A stretch of DNA of 64,000 nucleotides from Oscillospiraceae bacterium (GCA_015067255.1 SVMS01000001.1:1-64000); one strand, 5' to 3'; positions 16,087-24,725 are shown, counted from the stretch's first letter. Notes: a model not told the origin generated them from the letters alone. Made by a program: numbers and translations.

Positions 16087-17454
16087 TTATCCTTTTTTAA
16101 TAATTTCAGAAAGCTCCTGCAAGCGTCTGCCCGCTGCTATAACAATAACTCTGTCATTTGCCATAATAACATCGTCACCTATTGGTATTATAGGCTTGCG
16201 CTCTCTGATAATTCCCGCAATAATTATATTGTCTTTTAATCCTAAATCCTTGATGGGAATATTAAGATGCTCAAATTCAGCAGATACTCTGAATTCAATA
16301 GCCTCTGTTGTTTCGTCCATAAGATGATATAATGTTTCAATGTTACTACTGTCAAAGGAGTTATTAAGAGCTCTGACATATCTGACAAGGACATCCGATA
16401 TAATTTTCTTTGGAGAAATAACCGTATCAAGACCGAGATTTTCAGCAAGGTCGTAAAGCTCGTCTCTATTGACCTTAGATATAACCTTCGGCACATCTAA
16501 AGAAGAAGCAAAAACTGACATAAGAATATTTTCCTCGTCTATTCCTGTCAAAGAAACAAAAGCTTCTGTTTCCTTTATTCCCTCTTCAATCAGCAATTCC
16601 TGATGCGCACCGTCGCCTACAATAACAGTAGCCTTTGGAATATCCTCTGAAAAGCGCTGACATATTTCGGGGTCACGGTCAATTATCTTTACATCGTTAC
16701 CGCCGTTTGCAAGCATTTTTGCAAGATAGTATGCAGTACGGCTGCCCCCTAAAATCATTACATCCTTGGCCTCTCTCTGATAAACGTTAAGCGCCTTGAA
16801 AAATTTAACAAACTCTGCCTGTGTAGCTGTTATTCCTAATTTATCTCCGCCCTTAAGCACAAAATTACCGTTGGGGATAAATACCTCGTCATCTCTTTGA
16901 ACTGCGCATACAAGCACCTTTGCTTTATATTTTTCACGCATAGTTATAAGATTCATTCCGTCAAGCAAAGAATCCTGCTTAAGACGGATTTCTATCATTT
17001 CAAAATCACGTCTTGAAAATGATTCTATTTTTACCGCAGAGGGAAATTTTAATATATTATAAATTTCCTGTGCCGCAAGCAATTCGGGATTTATCGCCAT
17101 AGAAAGATCAAGCTGCTGGCGTAAGAAAACAAGACTGCTGTAATTGTATTCGGGGTTTCTTATTCTTGCTATTGTATGCTTTGCGCCCATACGCTTTGAC
17201 AAAAAGCAAGCAAGCATATTGATTTCGTCAGAGCCTGTTACAGCAACAAAAAGGTCAGCTGTATCAATGCGTGCTTCTTTGAGAGTTTCGCAGTCGGTAC
17301 AGTTTCCGCATACTCCCATTACATCATATATATTCGTTATTTCATCAATAACTGCATCGTCTATATCAAGAGCTGTTATATCGTGTCCCTCTTCCACAAG
17401 ACTTTGCAGTATTGTCATTCCTATTTTTCCGCAGCCTGAAATTATAATTTTCAT
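16087..17454 (-). CDS. trkA: Trk potassium uptake regulatory subunit TrkA
   Basis: A 455-residue cytosolic protein with two RCK units, each an NAD-binding Rossmann domain and a TrkA-C domain. The first begins KIIISGCGKIGMT and the second, near residue 225, VMILGGSRTAYYLAKM. TrkA-C regions near residues 140-215 and 365-445 bind ligands such as ATP, ADP or c-di-AMP in relatives. ATG 17454 is chosen with AAGGG upstream; the longer frame to 17493 crosses that site. It gates TrkH, encoded next. Confidence 0.92.
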   Translation of the reverse strand: MKIIISGCGKIGMTILQSLVEEGHDITALDIDDAVIDEITNIYDVMGVCGNCTDCETLKEARIDTADLFVAVTGSDEINMLACFLSKRMGAKHTIARIRNPEYNYSSLVFLRQQLDLSMAINPELLAAQEIYNILKFPSAVKIESFSRRDFEMIEIRLKQDSLLDGMNLITMREKYKAKVLVCAVQRDDEVFIPNGNFVLKGGDKLGITATQAEFVKFFKALNVYQREAKDVMILGGSRTAYYLAKMLANGGNDVKIIDRDPEICQRFSEDIPKATVIVGDGAHQELLIEEGIKETEAFVSLTGIDEENILMSVFASSLDVPKVISKVNRDELYDLAENLGLDTVISPKKIISDVLVRYVRALNNSFDSSNIETLYHLMDETTEAIEFRVSAEFEHLNIPIKDLGLKDNIIIAGIIRERKPIIPIGDDVIMANDRVIVIAAGRRLQELSEIIKKG

Positions 17455-17513
17455 TTTATTTTTCCCTTCAAGATGTTTTTCTAAGTATATCACTATTCTA
17501 AAAAAAGTGCAAC

Positions 17514-17565
17514 AAAAAAAGTAAGCCTTAAGATACTTTTTTAAAAATCCTGAAGCTTACTTTTA
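17514..17565. terminator. Terminator of TPR/LRR gene
   Basis: AAAAAGTAAGC at 17516-17526 pairs with GCTTACTTTT at 17555-17564, with a partial inner stem. It lies just beyond the stop of the LRR gene on the minus strand. Confidence 0.7.
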
Positions 17566-17569
17566 TATT

Positions 17570-19393
17570 TTATTTATATATGTTTATATGGTTTTTATCC
17601 CTAAAGTCCTCGTCGTTTACCTTACTGCACTTTATCAAGTACAGATTTTTAAGAGATGTACACTTGGTCAAAGCAGAAATATCCACAAGATTCTGGTTCA
17701 TATTGAGCATAAGTACCTGAAGATTTTTAAGCTTTGAAAGAGGTGTTATGTCAACTATATTGTTTATATAAGGGATAATGTTTGTATCGGTAGTAGTATT
17801 TTTCAAATCAAGATATTCAAGCTTGGTAAGATATCCTAAAGAGCTTATATTGGTTATATTACAGTTAGTGAGAATAAGCTTTTTAAGCTGTAAGCCTTCC
17901 AATGAGGAAAGGTCTGAAATATTATTTTTTGCCAACTCAAGCTGTTCCAAGGTGTTAAAATCCTCTAAAGGCGAAAGATTTTCCAAGGGATTAGCGGACA
18001 AAACAAGCTTTTTAAGGCCCTTCATTGATTTTATTCCGGAAATGTCGGATATCTGATTTTCGGAAGCATCAAGCTCTTTTAAATTTACAAGCTCAAAAAC
18101 AGGTGAAATATCTGTCAGCTCATTCGATGCTAAATTCAAGGTGCTCAAAGCTGAAAAACCGCTTAAAGCCTCAATATTATTTATCTTATTTGATGACAAA
18201 TTCAAGGTTTTAATGCTTGTTATAACCTCTAAAGGAGATAAGTCGCTTATCTGATTTGAAGAAAGGCTCAGATGCTGAAGATTATCAAGAGATACAAGCG
18301 AAGATATATCAGTAATCTGATTATTGTCAAGCTTTATTATCTCCAAAGATTTAGCCTGTGTTATCTGTTGGAAATCGTTATTGTCTATTGCGCAGTTAGT
18401 AAGAGTAAGAGAGCGCAAGGACTGCAAGGATTCAAAAACATTGAAATTAGCAAGTGCCGCTTCATTTACAAAATTTATGCTTGAAAGCGAGCTCATAACC
18501 TCAAGGTCTGAAAGGTTTCTTATATAGCCTTCAATAGCGTTTCCGTCCTCATCAATATTGCTAAGCTCAACTATTGACGCTATTTCTTTATAGGTTATCT
18601 GGTCTGTAGGCTTTTTGAGAGTTGCTCTTACAATCTGTTCAATTTTGCTGTCCATAAAAGTATAGGTCTGTGCATCGTTATAAATATTATAAACAGCGGT
18701 TATAGGTGCGCTTATAAGGTTTGTTGTAGTGTTAATTCCTATAAGCTTAATTGTCATTTTTTCAGTATCTACGGTAATTGGCTTTTCATATACGTTTGAG
18801 CTTGCATTCGGGGTTGTGCCGTCAGTAGTATAATAAACCTTTGTATCAGAATCAGAAAAAACACTAACCGTAACAAAGTTATTATATGAGCCTGCCTGCG
18901 GGTCAAGAGATATATTGCCGGGACGTGATTGATTTAGCTTTAAAAGAACGGGAGGGTGCTTTATTGTATCTATAAAATTCAAAGCCTTTTCAAAATCGCC
19001 CGAGCGTACATAAAACTGAATTGCATATTCATAATATGCATAGCTTCCCGGTGCATCCTCAACGCTTTTTAAAATCAGTTCAATTGCAGCATCGGATTGA
19101 GAATTAAGCTCGTAGGTATGCGCAAGCTTTATTCTTGCATCAATGTTCTTTTTATCGGCGTTCATAGCCTTTGTATAATATTCAATGGCTGCTTCATAGT
19201 CTGCCTCGTCATAATATGTGTCGCCCTGTTTGATAAGCTCAAGCGCCTTTGTAGTGTTTGCACTTGAGAAAAACTGAACAACGAGAATTATAACAAAAAC
19301 AACTATCAATACAGCTATTGAAATAAGAAAAGACATAAGATAGTTCTTTTTTTGCTGACTTGTAAATCTGATTTTTTTGTTTTGAGTTTCCAT
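17570..19393 (-). CDS. TPR, chitobiase-like and LRR membrane protein
   Basis: A 607-residue protein. After a basic start, residues 15-42 are one transmembrane helix. Tetratricopeptide repeats follow (about 45-140; the ALELIKQGDTYYDEADYEAAIEYY unit is typical, here abridged to its consensus W/Y-G-A-Y pattern). Next is a CHB_HEX-like beta domain (about 155-235, with VYYTTDGTTP). Ten or so 22-residue internalin-type leucine-rich repeats (LxxLxLxxNxIxDISxL) run to the end. It is probably anchored with the rest outside the cell, binding protein or sugar. A GGAG site fits ATG 19393. Confidence 0.8.
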   Translation of the reverse strand: METQNKKIRFTSQQKKNYLMSFLISIAVLIVVFVIILVVQFFSSANTTKALELIKQGDTYYDEADYEAAIEYYTKAMNADKKNIDARIKLAHTYELNSQSDAAIELILKSVEDAPGSYAYYEYAIQFYVRSGDFEKALNFIDTIKHPPVLLKLNQSRPGNISLDPQAGSYNNFVTVSVFSDSDTKVYYTTDGTTPNASSNVYEKPITVDTEKMTIKLIGINTTTNLISAPITAVYNIYNDAQTYTFMDSKIEQIVRATLKKPTDQITYKEIASIVELSNIDEDGNAIEGYIRNLSDLEVMSSLSSINFVNEAALANFNVFESLQSLRSLTLTNCAIDNNDFQQITQAKSLEIIKLDNNQITDISSLVSLDNLQHLSLSSNQISDLSPLEVITSIKTLNLSSNKINNIEALSGFSALSTLNLASNELTDISPVFELVNLKELDASENQISDISGIKSMKGLKKLVLSANPLENLSPLEDFNTLEQLELAKNNISDLSSLEGLQLKKLILTNCNITNISSLGYLTKLEYLDLKNTTTDTNIIPYINNIVDITPLSKLKNLQVLMLNMNQNLVDISALTKCTSLKNLYLIKCSKVNDEDFRDKNHINIYK

Positions 19394-19456
19394 AATAAGC
19401 GCTCCGACAGAAAATTATTTTTCTGCCGTCCCCTTTCTTTTGTTTTCCCTGAAAAC

Positions 19457-20719
19457 CTATAAGATTTTTAGAAGCTCTTGCTTCATCTCTCCGGCTATAT
19501 AAAGAGAGCCGCATACTATAATAACATCGTTATTTTTTAATTCTTCAACAGCTTGCTTTGCCGCTTGCTCAGCTGTTTTTGCATCTATAGTTTTTTTGCA
19601 AAGTCCCTGTGCCGTTTCAACAAGCAAAGACGAATCTGCCGCACGGGGATTTTTAGGAGTAATTGCTATAAAGGTGTTGCTCAAGGGCGCTATTTTTTTA
19701 ACTGCATTTTCGTAGCCCTTATCAAGAAGCATACCCATAATTACAGTTATTTTTTTACCCTTTAGCAAGCTTAGAATATTATTTCTTAAGTTTTCTATTC
19801 CGTCTGCATTGTGAGCCCCATCAATAATTATAAGAGGCTCTTTTTTTATTATTTCCAGACGGGCGGGGAATTTTGTATTTTTTATTCCCTTTATTATTGT
19901 TTCTGGAGAAATATTTTCAAATACTCTCATAACTGCTTCAATAGCCGTTATACAGTTATAAATCTGATGCTTACCCGCTAAAGGAATATGAATTGACATT
20001 CCCTTATATACAATATCATTACCCTCAATTGACGAGCTTATAATTTCAAGCTCTTCAATGTCGGGAATAAAAAGCTTACTTTTTTTGTTTTCTGCCTGTT
20101 GCTTTATAACCTGTAATGCTTCTTCATCTTGTAAAGGATAACATACTGCAGGCGCATTTTCTTTAATAATACCGCACTTTTCAAAGGCTATTTTAGAAAG
20201 CGTATCCCCTAAATACTGCATATGGTCAAAGGAGATAGAGGCTATAACGCTCATAAGAGGCTTTTCAATTACATTGGTTGCATCAAAGCGACCGCCTAAG
20301 CCTGTTTCCAGAACAACAACATCGCAGCCCTTATTTTTAAAATATAAAAAAGCAATAGCAGTAATAAGCTCAAACTCTGTGGGACTTTCTGCAAGTTCCT
20401 CGCAAAAAGGTTTTACATACTCAGTAACCTGCTTTAAATCCTCATATGAAATAAACTGTCCGTCGATACTTATACGCTCTTCAAAGCGATTGACATAAGG
20501 AGAAATATAAAGTCCTGTTTTAAGACCCTGCTCCTTTAAAATTTCTGCAATATAGCTGGCAGTTGAGCCTTTTCCGTTAGTACCAGCAATATGTATAAAC
20601 TTCAAGTCTTTCTGCGGATTTCCCAATCTTTCCAAAAGACAGGTTATGCGTTCAAGTCCCGGCTTAGAGCCAAAAACCAATTTAGAATTTATATAATCAA
20701 CAGGATTAAAACAAGCCAT
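19457..20719 (-). CDS. folC: Folylpolyglutamate/dihydrofolate synthase
   Basis: A 420-residue ATP-dependent ligase of the Mur-ligase type that adds glutamate to dihydropteroate and folates. The P-loop GTNGKGSTAS is near residue 45, the ISFDHMQYLGD loop near residue 175 and the hinge motif IIDGAHNADG near residue 305. ATG 20719 is chosen; a TTG 18 bases upstream extends the frame but neither has a strong ribosome site. It follows the ribU operon on the same strand by about 50 bp. Confidence 0.92.
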   Translation of the reverse strand: MACFNPVDYINSKLVFGSKPGLERITCLLERLGNPQKDLKFIHIAGTNGKGSTASYIAEILKEQGLKTGLYISPYVNRFEERISIDGQFISYEDLKQVTEYVKPFCEELAESPTEFELITAIAFLYFKNKGCDVVVLETGLGGRFDATNVIEKPLMSVIASISFDHMQYLGDTLSKIAFEKCGIIKENAPAVCYPLQDEEALQVIKQQAENKKSKLFIPDIEELEIISSSIEGNDIVYKGMSIHIPLAGKHQIYNCITAIEAVMRVFENISPETIIKGIKNTKFPARLEIIKKEPLIIIDGAHNADGIENLRNNILSLLKGKKITVIMGMLLDKGYENAVKKIAPLSNTFIAITPKNPRAADSSLLVETAQGLCKKTIDAKTAEQAAKQAVEELKNNDVIIVCGSLYIAGEMKQELLKIL

Positions 20720-20767
20720 AAATCTTAAGAAAAACAAAGCTGTATAAAGCTTTGCCCTTTCATATAA

Positions 20768-21265
20768 TTATACTAAAAATGACAGTGCTGTAACGCCGCC
20801 GTAAACAATAATTGTAACTATTATATCAGCAAAAAGAATTCCTAAAGCAACTGCTGTAACAGCTTTCCAAAATGGAATTTTCAAAAATGAAGCTGCCATA
20901 GCACCCGTCCAACCACCTGTGCCCGGCAAAGGAATTGCAACAAAAAAAACAAGACCCCAAAAGGTAATATTCTCTCTATCCTTAGTTGCTTTCTCAACTT
21001 TTCTTTCCAGAAAATTAACTATTCCGCCACAGAATTTGAATTTCTTCAAAAACTTAAGAAAAGCAGTAAAAAACAACAATATAAAGGGAATAGGAAGAAG
21101 GTTTCCAAAAAAGCTTACGATAAATGCTTCAAGCCACTGTAAATCAAAAACTCTCGCCAAGGGTATAGCGCCTCTAAGCTCCACTACGGGCAGCATAGCG
21201 CATATAAAAACAGATACGTGCTTTCCTAAAATTTCAGAGAAAAACCTTCCTATTGCCTGTGCCAT
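20768..21265 (-). CDS. Small multi-drug export family membrane protein
   Basis: A 165-residue membrane protein of the COG2426 (Sm_multidrug_ex) family. Landmarks are MLPVVELRGAIPLA near residue 25 and the AIPLPGTGGWTGA loop near residue 110. About four helices surround them. Despite the family name, transport has not been shown generally. It starts 14 bp after ribU behind AAGGAG, so it is likely under the same FMN riboswitch. Confidence 0.82.
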   Translation of the reverse strand: MAQAIGRFFSEILGKHVSVFICAMLPVVELRGAIPLARVFDLQWLEAFIVSFFGNLLPIPFILLFFTAFLKFLKKFKFCGGIVNFLERKVEKATKDRENITFWGLVFFVAIPLPGTGGWTGAMAASFLKIPFWKAVTAVALGILFADIIVTIIVYGGVTALSFLV

Positions 21266-21279
21266 ATATTAAAAACTCC

Positions 21280-21837
21280 TTATGATATAGCTTTTATAAT
21301 GTTAACCCTTTTTATAATCTTAATTACCGAGAAATAAACAACTGAAATAATAACGCCTTTCAGGAAATTAAAAGGAATCAAACCGCCCAAAGCATACGCT
21401 TTAAAGGCTGCTGCTTCAGTCATTGCAGGCATATATACAGGCAAAAGAATAAATTTGTTAGCAAAAAGCGCTGTGGGAATTAAAAGTACAATTCCTATTG
21501 CTAAGCCTATTATAGTCCAAAGCTGTGTTTTTTTCTTCAGATATATTATGCACATGGGAAGAATAAAAAATAAGCCCGTTATAAAATCTGCAAGCTCGCC
21601 TATCGGACCACTTTTACCTAAAGGAATATGCAAAAGACATTTTCCTATGAGAATTATAATTGCATAAACAGGTCCTAAAATATATCCGCCTACCATAACT
21701 GCAACATTTGAAAAGTCAAATTTCAAAAAATTATACGATGGCAATATGAAAAATTCAAAGAGCATAAGAATTTCCGCAATTGCAATTAGGATAGCCGCAT
21801 AAACGATTTTTTTGATACTGATTTTTTTAGATGACAT
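21280..21837 (-). CDS. ribU: Riboflavin ECF transporter S component RibU
   Basis: A 185-residue, six-helix substrate-binding S component of an energy-coupling-factor transporter, which captures riboflavin for the shared EcfA/EcfA'/EcfT module encoded elsewhere. The KFDFSNVAVMVGGYILGP segment (RibU and ThiT/BioY-like helix 2-3, abridged here) and the GPIGELADFITG loop are typical. Its leader carries an FMN riboswitch, which settles riboflavin as the substrate. The ribosome site AGGAGGG lies at 21845-21851. Confidence 0.9.
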   Translation of the reverse strand: MSSKKISIKKIVYAAILIAIAEILMLFEFFILPSYNFLKFDFSNVAVMVGGYILGPVYAIIILIGKCLLHIPLGKSGPIGELADFITGLFFILPMCIIYLKKKTQLWTIIGLAIGIVLLIPTALFANKFILLPVYMPAMTEAAAFKAYALGGLIPFNFLKGVIISVVYFSVIKIIKRVNIIKAIS

Positions 21838-21844
21838 TTAATGT

Positions 21845-21914
21845 CCCTCCTGAAATAAATTTTTCCTCGACAGCAAAAGCTTAGTCTTGAGGGATATTTC
21901 AGGAATTTCTCCTG
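21845..21914 (-). promoter_or_regulatory. Expression platform of FMN riboswitch
   Basis: The ribU ribosome site lies within a stretch, 21848-21857, that is exactly complementary over 10 bases to 21895-21904. The same 21900-21904 arm can instead pair with 21910-21914 as a CAGGA-ATTTC-TCCTG hairpin that abuts the aptamer P1 stem. The pairings exclude each other, so the switch probably controls translation start rather than termination. Confidence 0.7.
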
Positions 21915-22065
21915 ACTTCTTCATCCGGACTTGTTCACATTATGTAAACTTACCGTCGGTATTGGAATTTCACCAATTCAAAGCAAAACGCTCTCTCGGA
22001 CTTATCGTCATACAACCTTGCAGACGCTTCACCGCCGGTGGAGATTTTCACTCCGCCCTAAAGTC
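21914..22065 (-). ncRNA. FMN riboswitch (RFN element)
   Basis: On the minus strand the conserved RFN blocks appear in order: AGGGCGGAGTGAAAATCTCC, ACCGGCGGT, GGTGAAATTCC, ACCGACGGTAAG and GTCCGGATGAAGAAG. P1 is formed by GACTT (22061-22065) and AAGTC (21914-21918). It lies between a perfect promoter and ribU and represses riboflavin uptake when FMN is plentiful. Confidence 0.95.
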
Positions 22066-22104
22066 TTATGTTGTCGATCAGGGTTAATGTTTACCCCGGA
22101 AAGC

Positions 22105-22133
22105 ATTATACCAAAGCCCGCTCTTTTTGTCAA
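22105..22133 (-). promoter_or_regulatory. Sigma-A promoter of ribU operon
   Basis: On the minus strand TTGACA (22128-22133) and TATAAT (22105-22110) are perfect, with a 17-bp spacer. Confidence 0.9.
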
Positions 22134-22209
22134 TCCCTATGCCTATACACTAAGTATATGAAAACAAATACCGATTTAAGCCATGGGGATTACAACAAAA
22201 GCTATAATT

Positions 22210-22455
22210 TTATTTTGAAAAATCAAGTAAATCGTTTGGTGTTACTGATAAACATTTACATATGCAGGCTAACTCATAATCAGTAACCTGACGATTGTTT
22301 TTTTCGATTTTACTAATCATTTGCTGGTCAATATTAACGTTCATTGTTTGTAATTTAGCAGCTAAATTACTTTGCGATAAACCTTTTTCTTCTCTTAATA
22401 TTTTAAGTTTTTCCGAAATAATATTTTTATTATTGTAATAACAAATCTTTTTCAT
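22210..22455 (-). CDS. XRE family transcriptional regulator
   Basis: An 81-residue Cro/C1-type helix-turn-helix protein. The DNA-binding region is residues 13-70, with LREEKGLSQSNLAAKL as the first helices and QQMISKIEKNNRQVTDYELA through the recognition helix (abridged to the consensus). It has no effector domain. Two matching palindromes flank the divergent promoter just upstream, so it probably represses the membrane protein at 22609 and itself. Confidence 0.88.
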   Translation of the reverse strand: MKKICYYNNKNIISEKLKILREEKGLSQSNLAAKLQTMNVNIDQQMISKIEKNNRQVTDYELACICKCLSVTPNDLLDFSK

Positions 22456-22472
22456 AACTTTAGTATCTCTCC

Positions 22473-22539
22473 AATACGTCGTATTAACGTATTGACAATA
22501 TCATAATTTTATGATATTATTACGTCACATTAACGTAAT
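22473..22539 (+). promoter_or_regulatory. Promoter framed by twin XRE operators
   Basis: AATACGT-N7-ACGTATT at 22473-22493 and ATTACGT-N7-ACGTAAT at 22519-22539 share arm length and spacing. Their centres are 46 bp apart. Between them TTGACA (22492-22497) and TATTAT (22515-22520) form a promoter with a 17-bp spacer. One operator touches the -35 box and the other the -10 box and start. The left one also lies in the leader of the divergent XRE gene. Confidence 0.75.
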
Positions 22540-22583
22540 GTGCAAAACAAAGTTACGCATTTTTTGTATAACTTTGTTTGCAC
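22539..22583 (+). promoter_or_regulatory. Long leader hairpin
   Basis: GTGCAAAACAAAGTTA pairs with TAACTTTGTTTGCAC, 15 pairs with one bulged A, and AAATTTTT follows. In the 5' leader of the small membrane gene it could act as an attenuator or protect the transcript. Confidence 0.55.
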
Positions 22584-22608
22584 AAATTTTTATTTAAGGA
22601 GTTTTTTT

Positions 22609-22950
22609 ATGTTTAAAAATATTGGAAGCAAAATAATGACTTTAGCAAAAGTTATATGTGTGGCTGGTATAGTTTTATCAGTTTTAATCGGACTAATTTA
22701 TATACTTGTTGCATTCATTTCCGAAGAGGTATCTCCTCTTCTTGCTGTTTATGGTATATTGCTATCAGTGTTTGGTTCTTTGCTCTCATGGTTAAATTCG
22801 TTCTTCCTATATGGCTTTGGTCGTCTGATAGAAAATTCTGATATTATTGCAGGCAGAAAAAGCTTAAAACAGCCACAGAAACCGATACAGCCGCAAATGC
22901 AAAAACCGTCACAAGCACAGACACAAGAACCAACACAAATACAGAAATAG
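22609..22950 (+). CDS. Small membrane protein with Gln/Pro-rich tail
   Basis: A 113-residue protein starting at ATG 22609 behind AAGGAG. Two transmembrane helices (about residues 12-34 and 43-68) are followed by a cytosolic or external tail of about 25 residues made of Gln, Pro, Lys and Thr in irregular repeats. It lies divergent from an XRE gene and its promoter is framed by two operators. A longer frame beginning at 22540 would cross the leader hairpin and is rejected. Function unknown. Confidence 0.7.
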   Translation: MFKNIGSKIMTLAKVICVAGIVLSVLIGLIYILVAFISEEVSPLLAVYGILLSVFGSLLSWLNSFFLYGFGRLIENSDIIAGRKSLKQPQKPIQPQMQKPSQAQTQEPTQIQK

Positions 22951-22992
22951 ATACATAATTGTACCATACTTCTTTACTCTTACTTATTACCT

Positions 22993-23024
22993 CAAAAAGA
23001 CGGCCACTCGCCGTCTTTTTTTGT
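22993..23024 (+). terminator. Rho-independent terminator
   Basis: AAAAAGACGGC and GCCGTCTTTTTTT form a strong hairpin. The upstream flank TATTACCTCAAAAAGACGGC recurs at 24489-24508. Confidence 0.88.
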
Positions 23025-23183
23025 TTTAAAGAATAAATAATAAAGATTAATGAATAAAGAAGAAATGCGGTGTTCAAGGCAAGCACAAATTTTTGTATAA
23101 GTTTTTGAACAACTTTACTTTTAAGATAATCTATGATATAATAAAAATATCATACAAATACTGTTTAAGGAGGTATTTGAAAA

Positions 23184-24425
23184 ATGAAAAAAAATATTTC
23201 TGTTATTATGGTTATTGCAATTCTGCTCTGTTTTTCCTGTTGCAATTCTTTGAAGGATACAACCGTTAGCTCTGACATAACCTCAGATATATCTATTATA
23301 TCTTCAGAAGGAACCATAATAACATCTTCTGAATCTATTTCATCTGATGTAGCTACAGAAGCTTCGAATAACATGAGTAGTACTGTTTCTAATATCGACA
23401 GTTCTTCAAAACAGCCTTCTTCTTCGGTTCAGCAATCTTCAAGCAATACTCAACCAACAGTAACAGAAAAAACCAAGCCGAATTTTGGCAACGGACTTAC
23501 AAATTCTATTTTAGATTTAAAAAATCAAGTACCTTATTACTCGTTTGATTTACCCGGAGTAATGGTGGACTATATGGCTGACGAAGATTTAATTTATATA
23601 ATTTGTAGAAATAAAAATCAGATAAATTTATATGACGGAAATACAGGAAAAGTTGTTTATTCTCATTCTTTACCGGGAAGACCCGCTGAGCTTCATATGT
23701 ACGGCGACGAATTATGGATTTCTTTTCCCGAACTAAATTGCATAAATGTTTATAGCAAGGCTGATTTTAAAGCTTTAAGAAGTATCGAAGAACTGTTTAA
23801 TGTTTTTTCCTTTGATGTTTATAAAAATATTATTTTTTATGCGGGAGAAGAGAGAGAACAGCTTATATGGAGATACGATATCACAACTAAAAGCAAAGAA
23901 TATGTTCTCGGAAAAATCGGTAGCATAGGTAATTGGGATGAGATGCTTGGATTTTATGAGCCTGCAGTTTTAGTAGATGAAGATAACGCTACGTTATATA
24001 TTGCAGAAACGAACTTAACAGGCTGTAAATTATTTTACTATAATATTGAAACATTAGAGCAAATAGATGTTTTTGATACCGTTCCTTTTGGTGTTCCAAA
24101 CTACGGATTTCTGAATTATAATTCACGTAAAATGATTTTGCTCGATGGATATGTTTACTGGAACAGTTTCAAATTCAATCCTAAATCATGTAATGCAGAA
24201 CAGTTTTATACCAACGATGAACGCGGCGGCAATGGAATTTTGTATGCAGATAAAGACTATGTTGCAACATATGAGGGTGTATTTGAAAACAAAACCGGCA
24301 ACCGTATTATTACCTTTGAATCAAGATGGAATCCAAATATTAACAGAAATACCAAATTTGCAATAACAAAATCTAAAAATATGATGTTTTCAAGTAGCAA
24401 CACGTTATATGTTTTTTGCGGCTGA
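23184..24425 (+). CDS. Secreted propeller-like lipoprotein
   Basis: A 413-residue exported protein. Residues 1-20 form a hydrophobic signal ending in a Cys-Cys pair (CFSCC) that resembles a lipobox without matching it exactly. A Ser/Thr-rich linker runs to about residue 100. The rest has repeated strands with INLYDGNTGKVVY and similar units, like a beta-propeller of the PQQ or YVTN type. AGGAGG precedes the ATG. It may sense or bind something at the surface, but no enzyme residues are seen and the function is unknown. Confidence 0.7.
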   Translation: MKKNISVIMVIAILLCFSCCNSLKDTTVSSDITSDISIISSEGTIITSSESISSDVATEASNNMSSTVSNIDSSSKQPSSSVQQSSSNTQPTVTEKTKPNFGNGLTNSILDLKNQVPYYSFDLPGVMVDYMADEDLIYIICRNKNQINLYDGNTGKVVYSHSLPGRPAELHMYGDELWISFPELNCINVYSKADFKALRSIEELFNVFSFDVYKNIIFYAGEEREQLIWRYDITTKSKEYVLGKIGSIGNWDEMLGFYEPAVLVDEDNATLYIAETNLTGCKLFYYNIETLEQIDVFDTVPFGVPNYGFLNYNSRKMILLDGYVYWNSFKFNPKSCNAEQFYTNDERGGNGILYADKDYVATYEGVFENKTGNRIITFESRWNPNINRNTKFAITKSKNMMFSSSNTLYVFCG

Positions 24426-24497
24426 TAAAAATATAAATAGACAGTTCTATTGCCTGTTTATCTTCGTACCGAAGGCGCTTATATCACCTATTACCTC

Positions 24498-24525
24498 AAA
24501 AAGACGGCTGATGCCGTCTTTTTTT
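24498..24525 (+). terminator. Rho-independent terminator
   Basis: AAAAAGACGGC and GCCGTCTTTTTTT around a 4-base loop. It is the same stem as the terminator at 22993. Confidence 0.88.
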
Positions 24526-24725
24526 GCGATATATTGCTACGCAATGTGATATTTTTGATTTTCAAAAGCGATATATTTACCTTGCGGTAAATGCGATATG
24601 ATATAAATCCCTTTTCACGCCCGTAGGGCATATCGCGTGTTTACACATATCGCACACCAAAGGTGTATATCGCAAATCCCGTAAGGGATTTATATCGTTG
24701 CAAAATATCGTTACGATATTTTGCA
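24526..24725. repeat. Mirror-symmetric array of short palindromes
   Basis: Short perfect palindromes of differing sequence are separated by a 7-bp spacer. Four spacers GYGATAT stand at 24526, 24546, 24568 and 24593. Four inverted ones, ATATCG(C), stand at 24630, 24647, 24667 and 24692. The palindromes include ATTGC/GCAAT, TTTTGA/TCAAAA, ATTTACC/GGTAAAT, GCCC/GGGC, ACACC/GGTGT and AAATCCC/GGGATTT. GATATAAATCCC (24600-24611) also pairs with GGGATTTATATC (24685-24696). A last 12-bp hairpin, 24699-24725, holds the pdaB stop codon in its loop. Confidence 0.85.

Noticed and set aside
24526-24725. Possible CRISPR array
   Set aside because: The constant words are 7 bp, the variable units are palindromes, the orientation flips in the middle and no cas gene is near.
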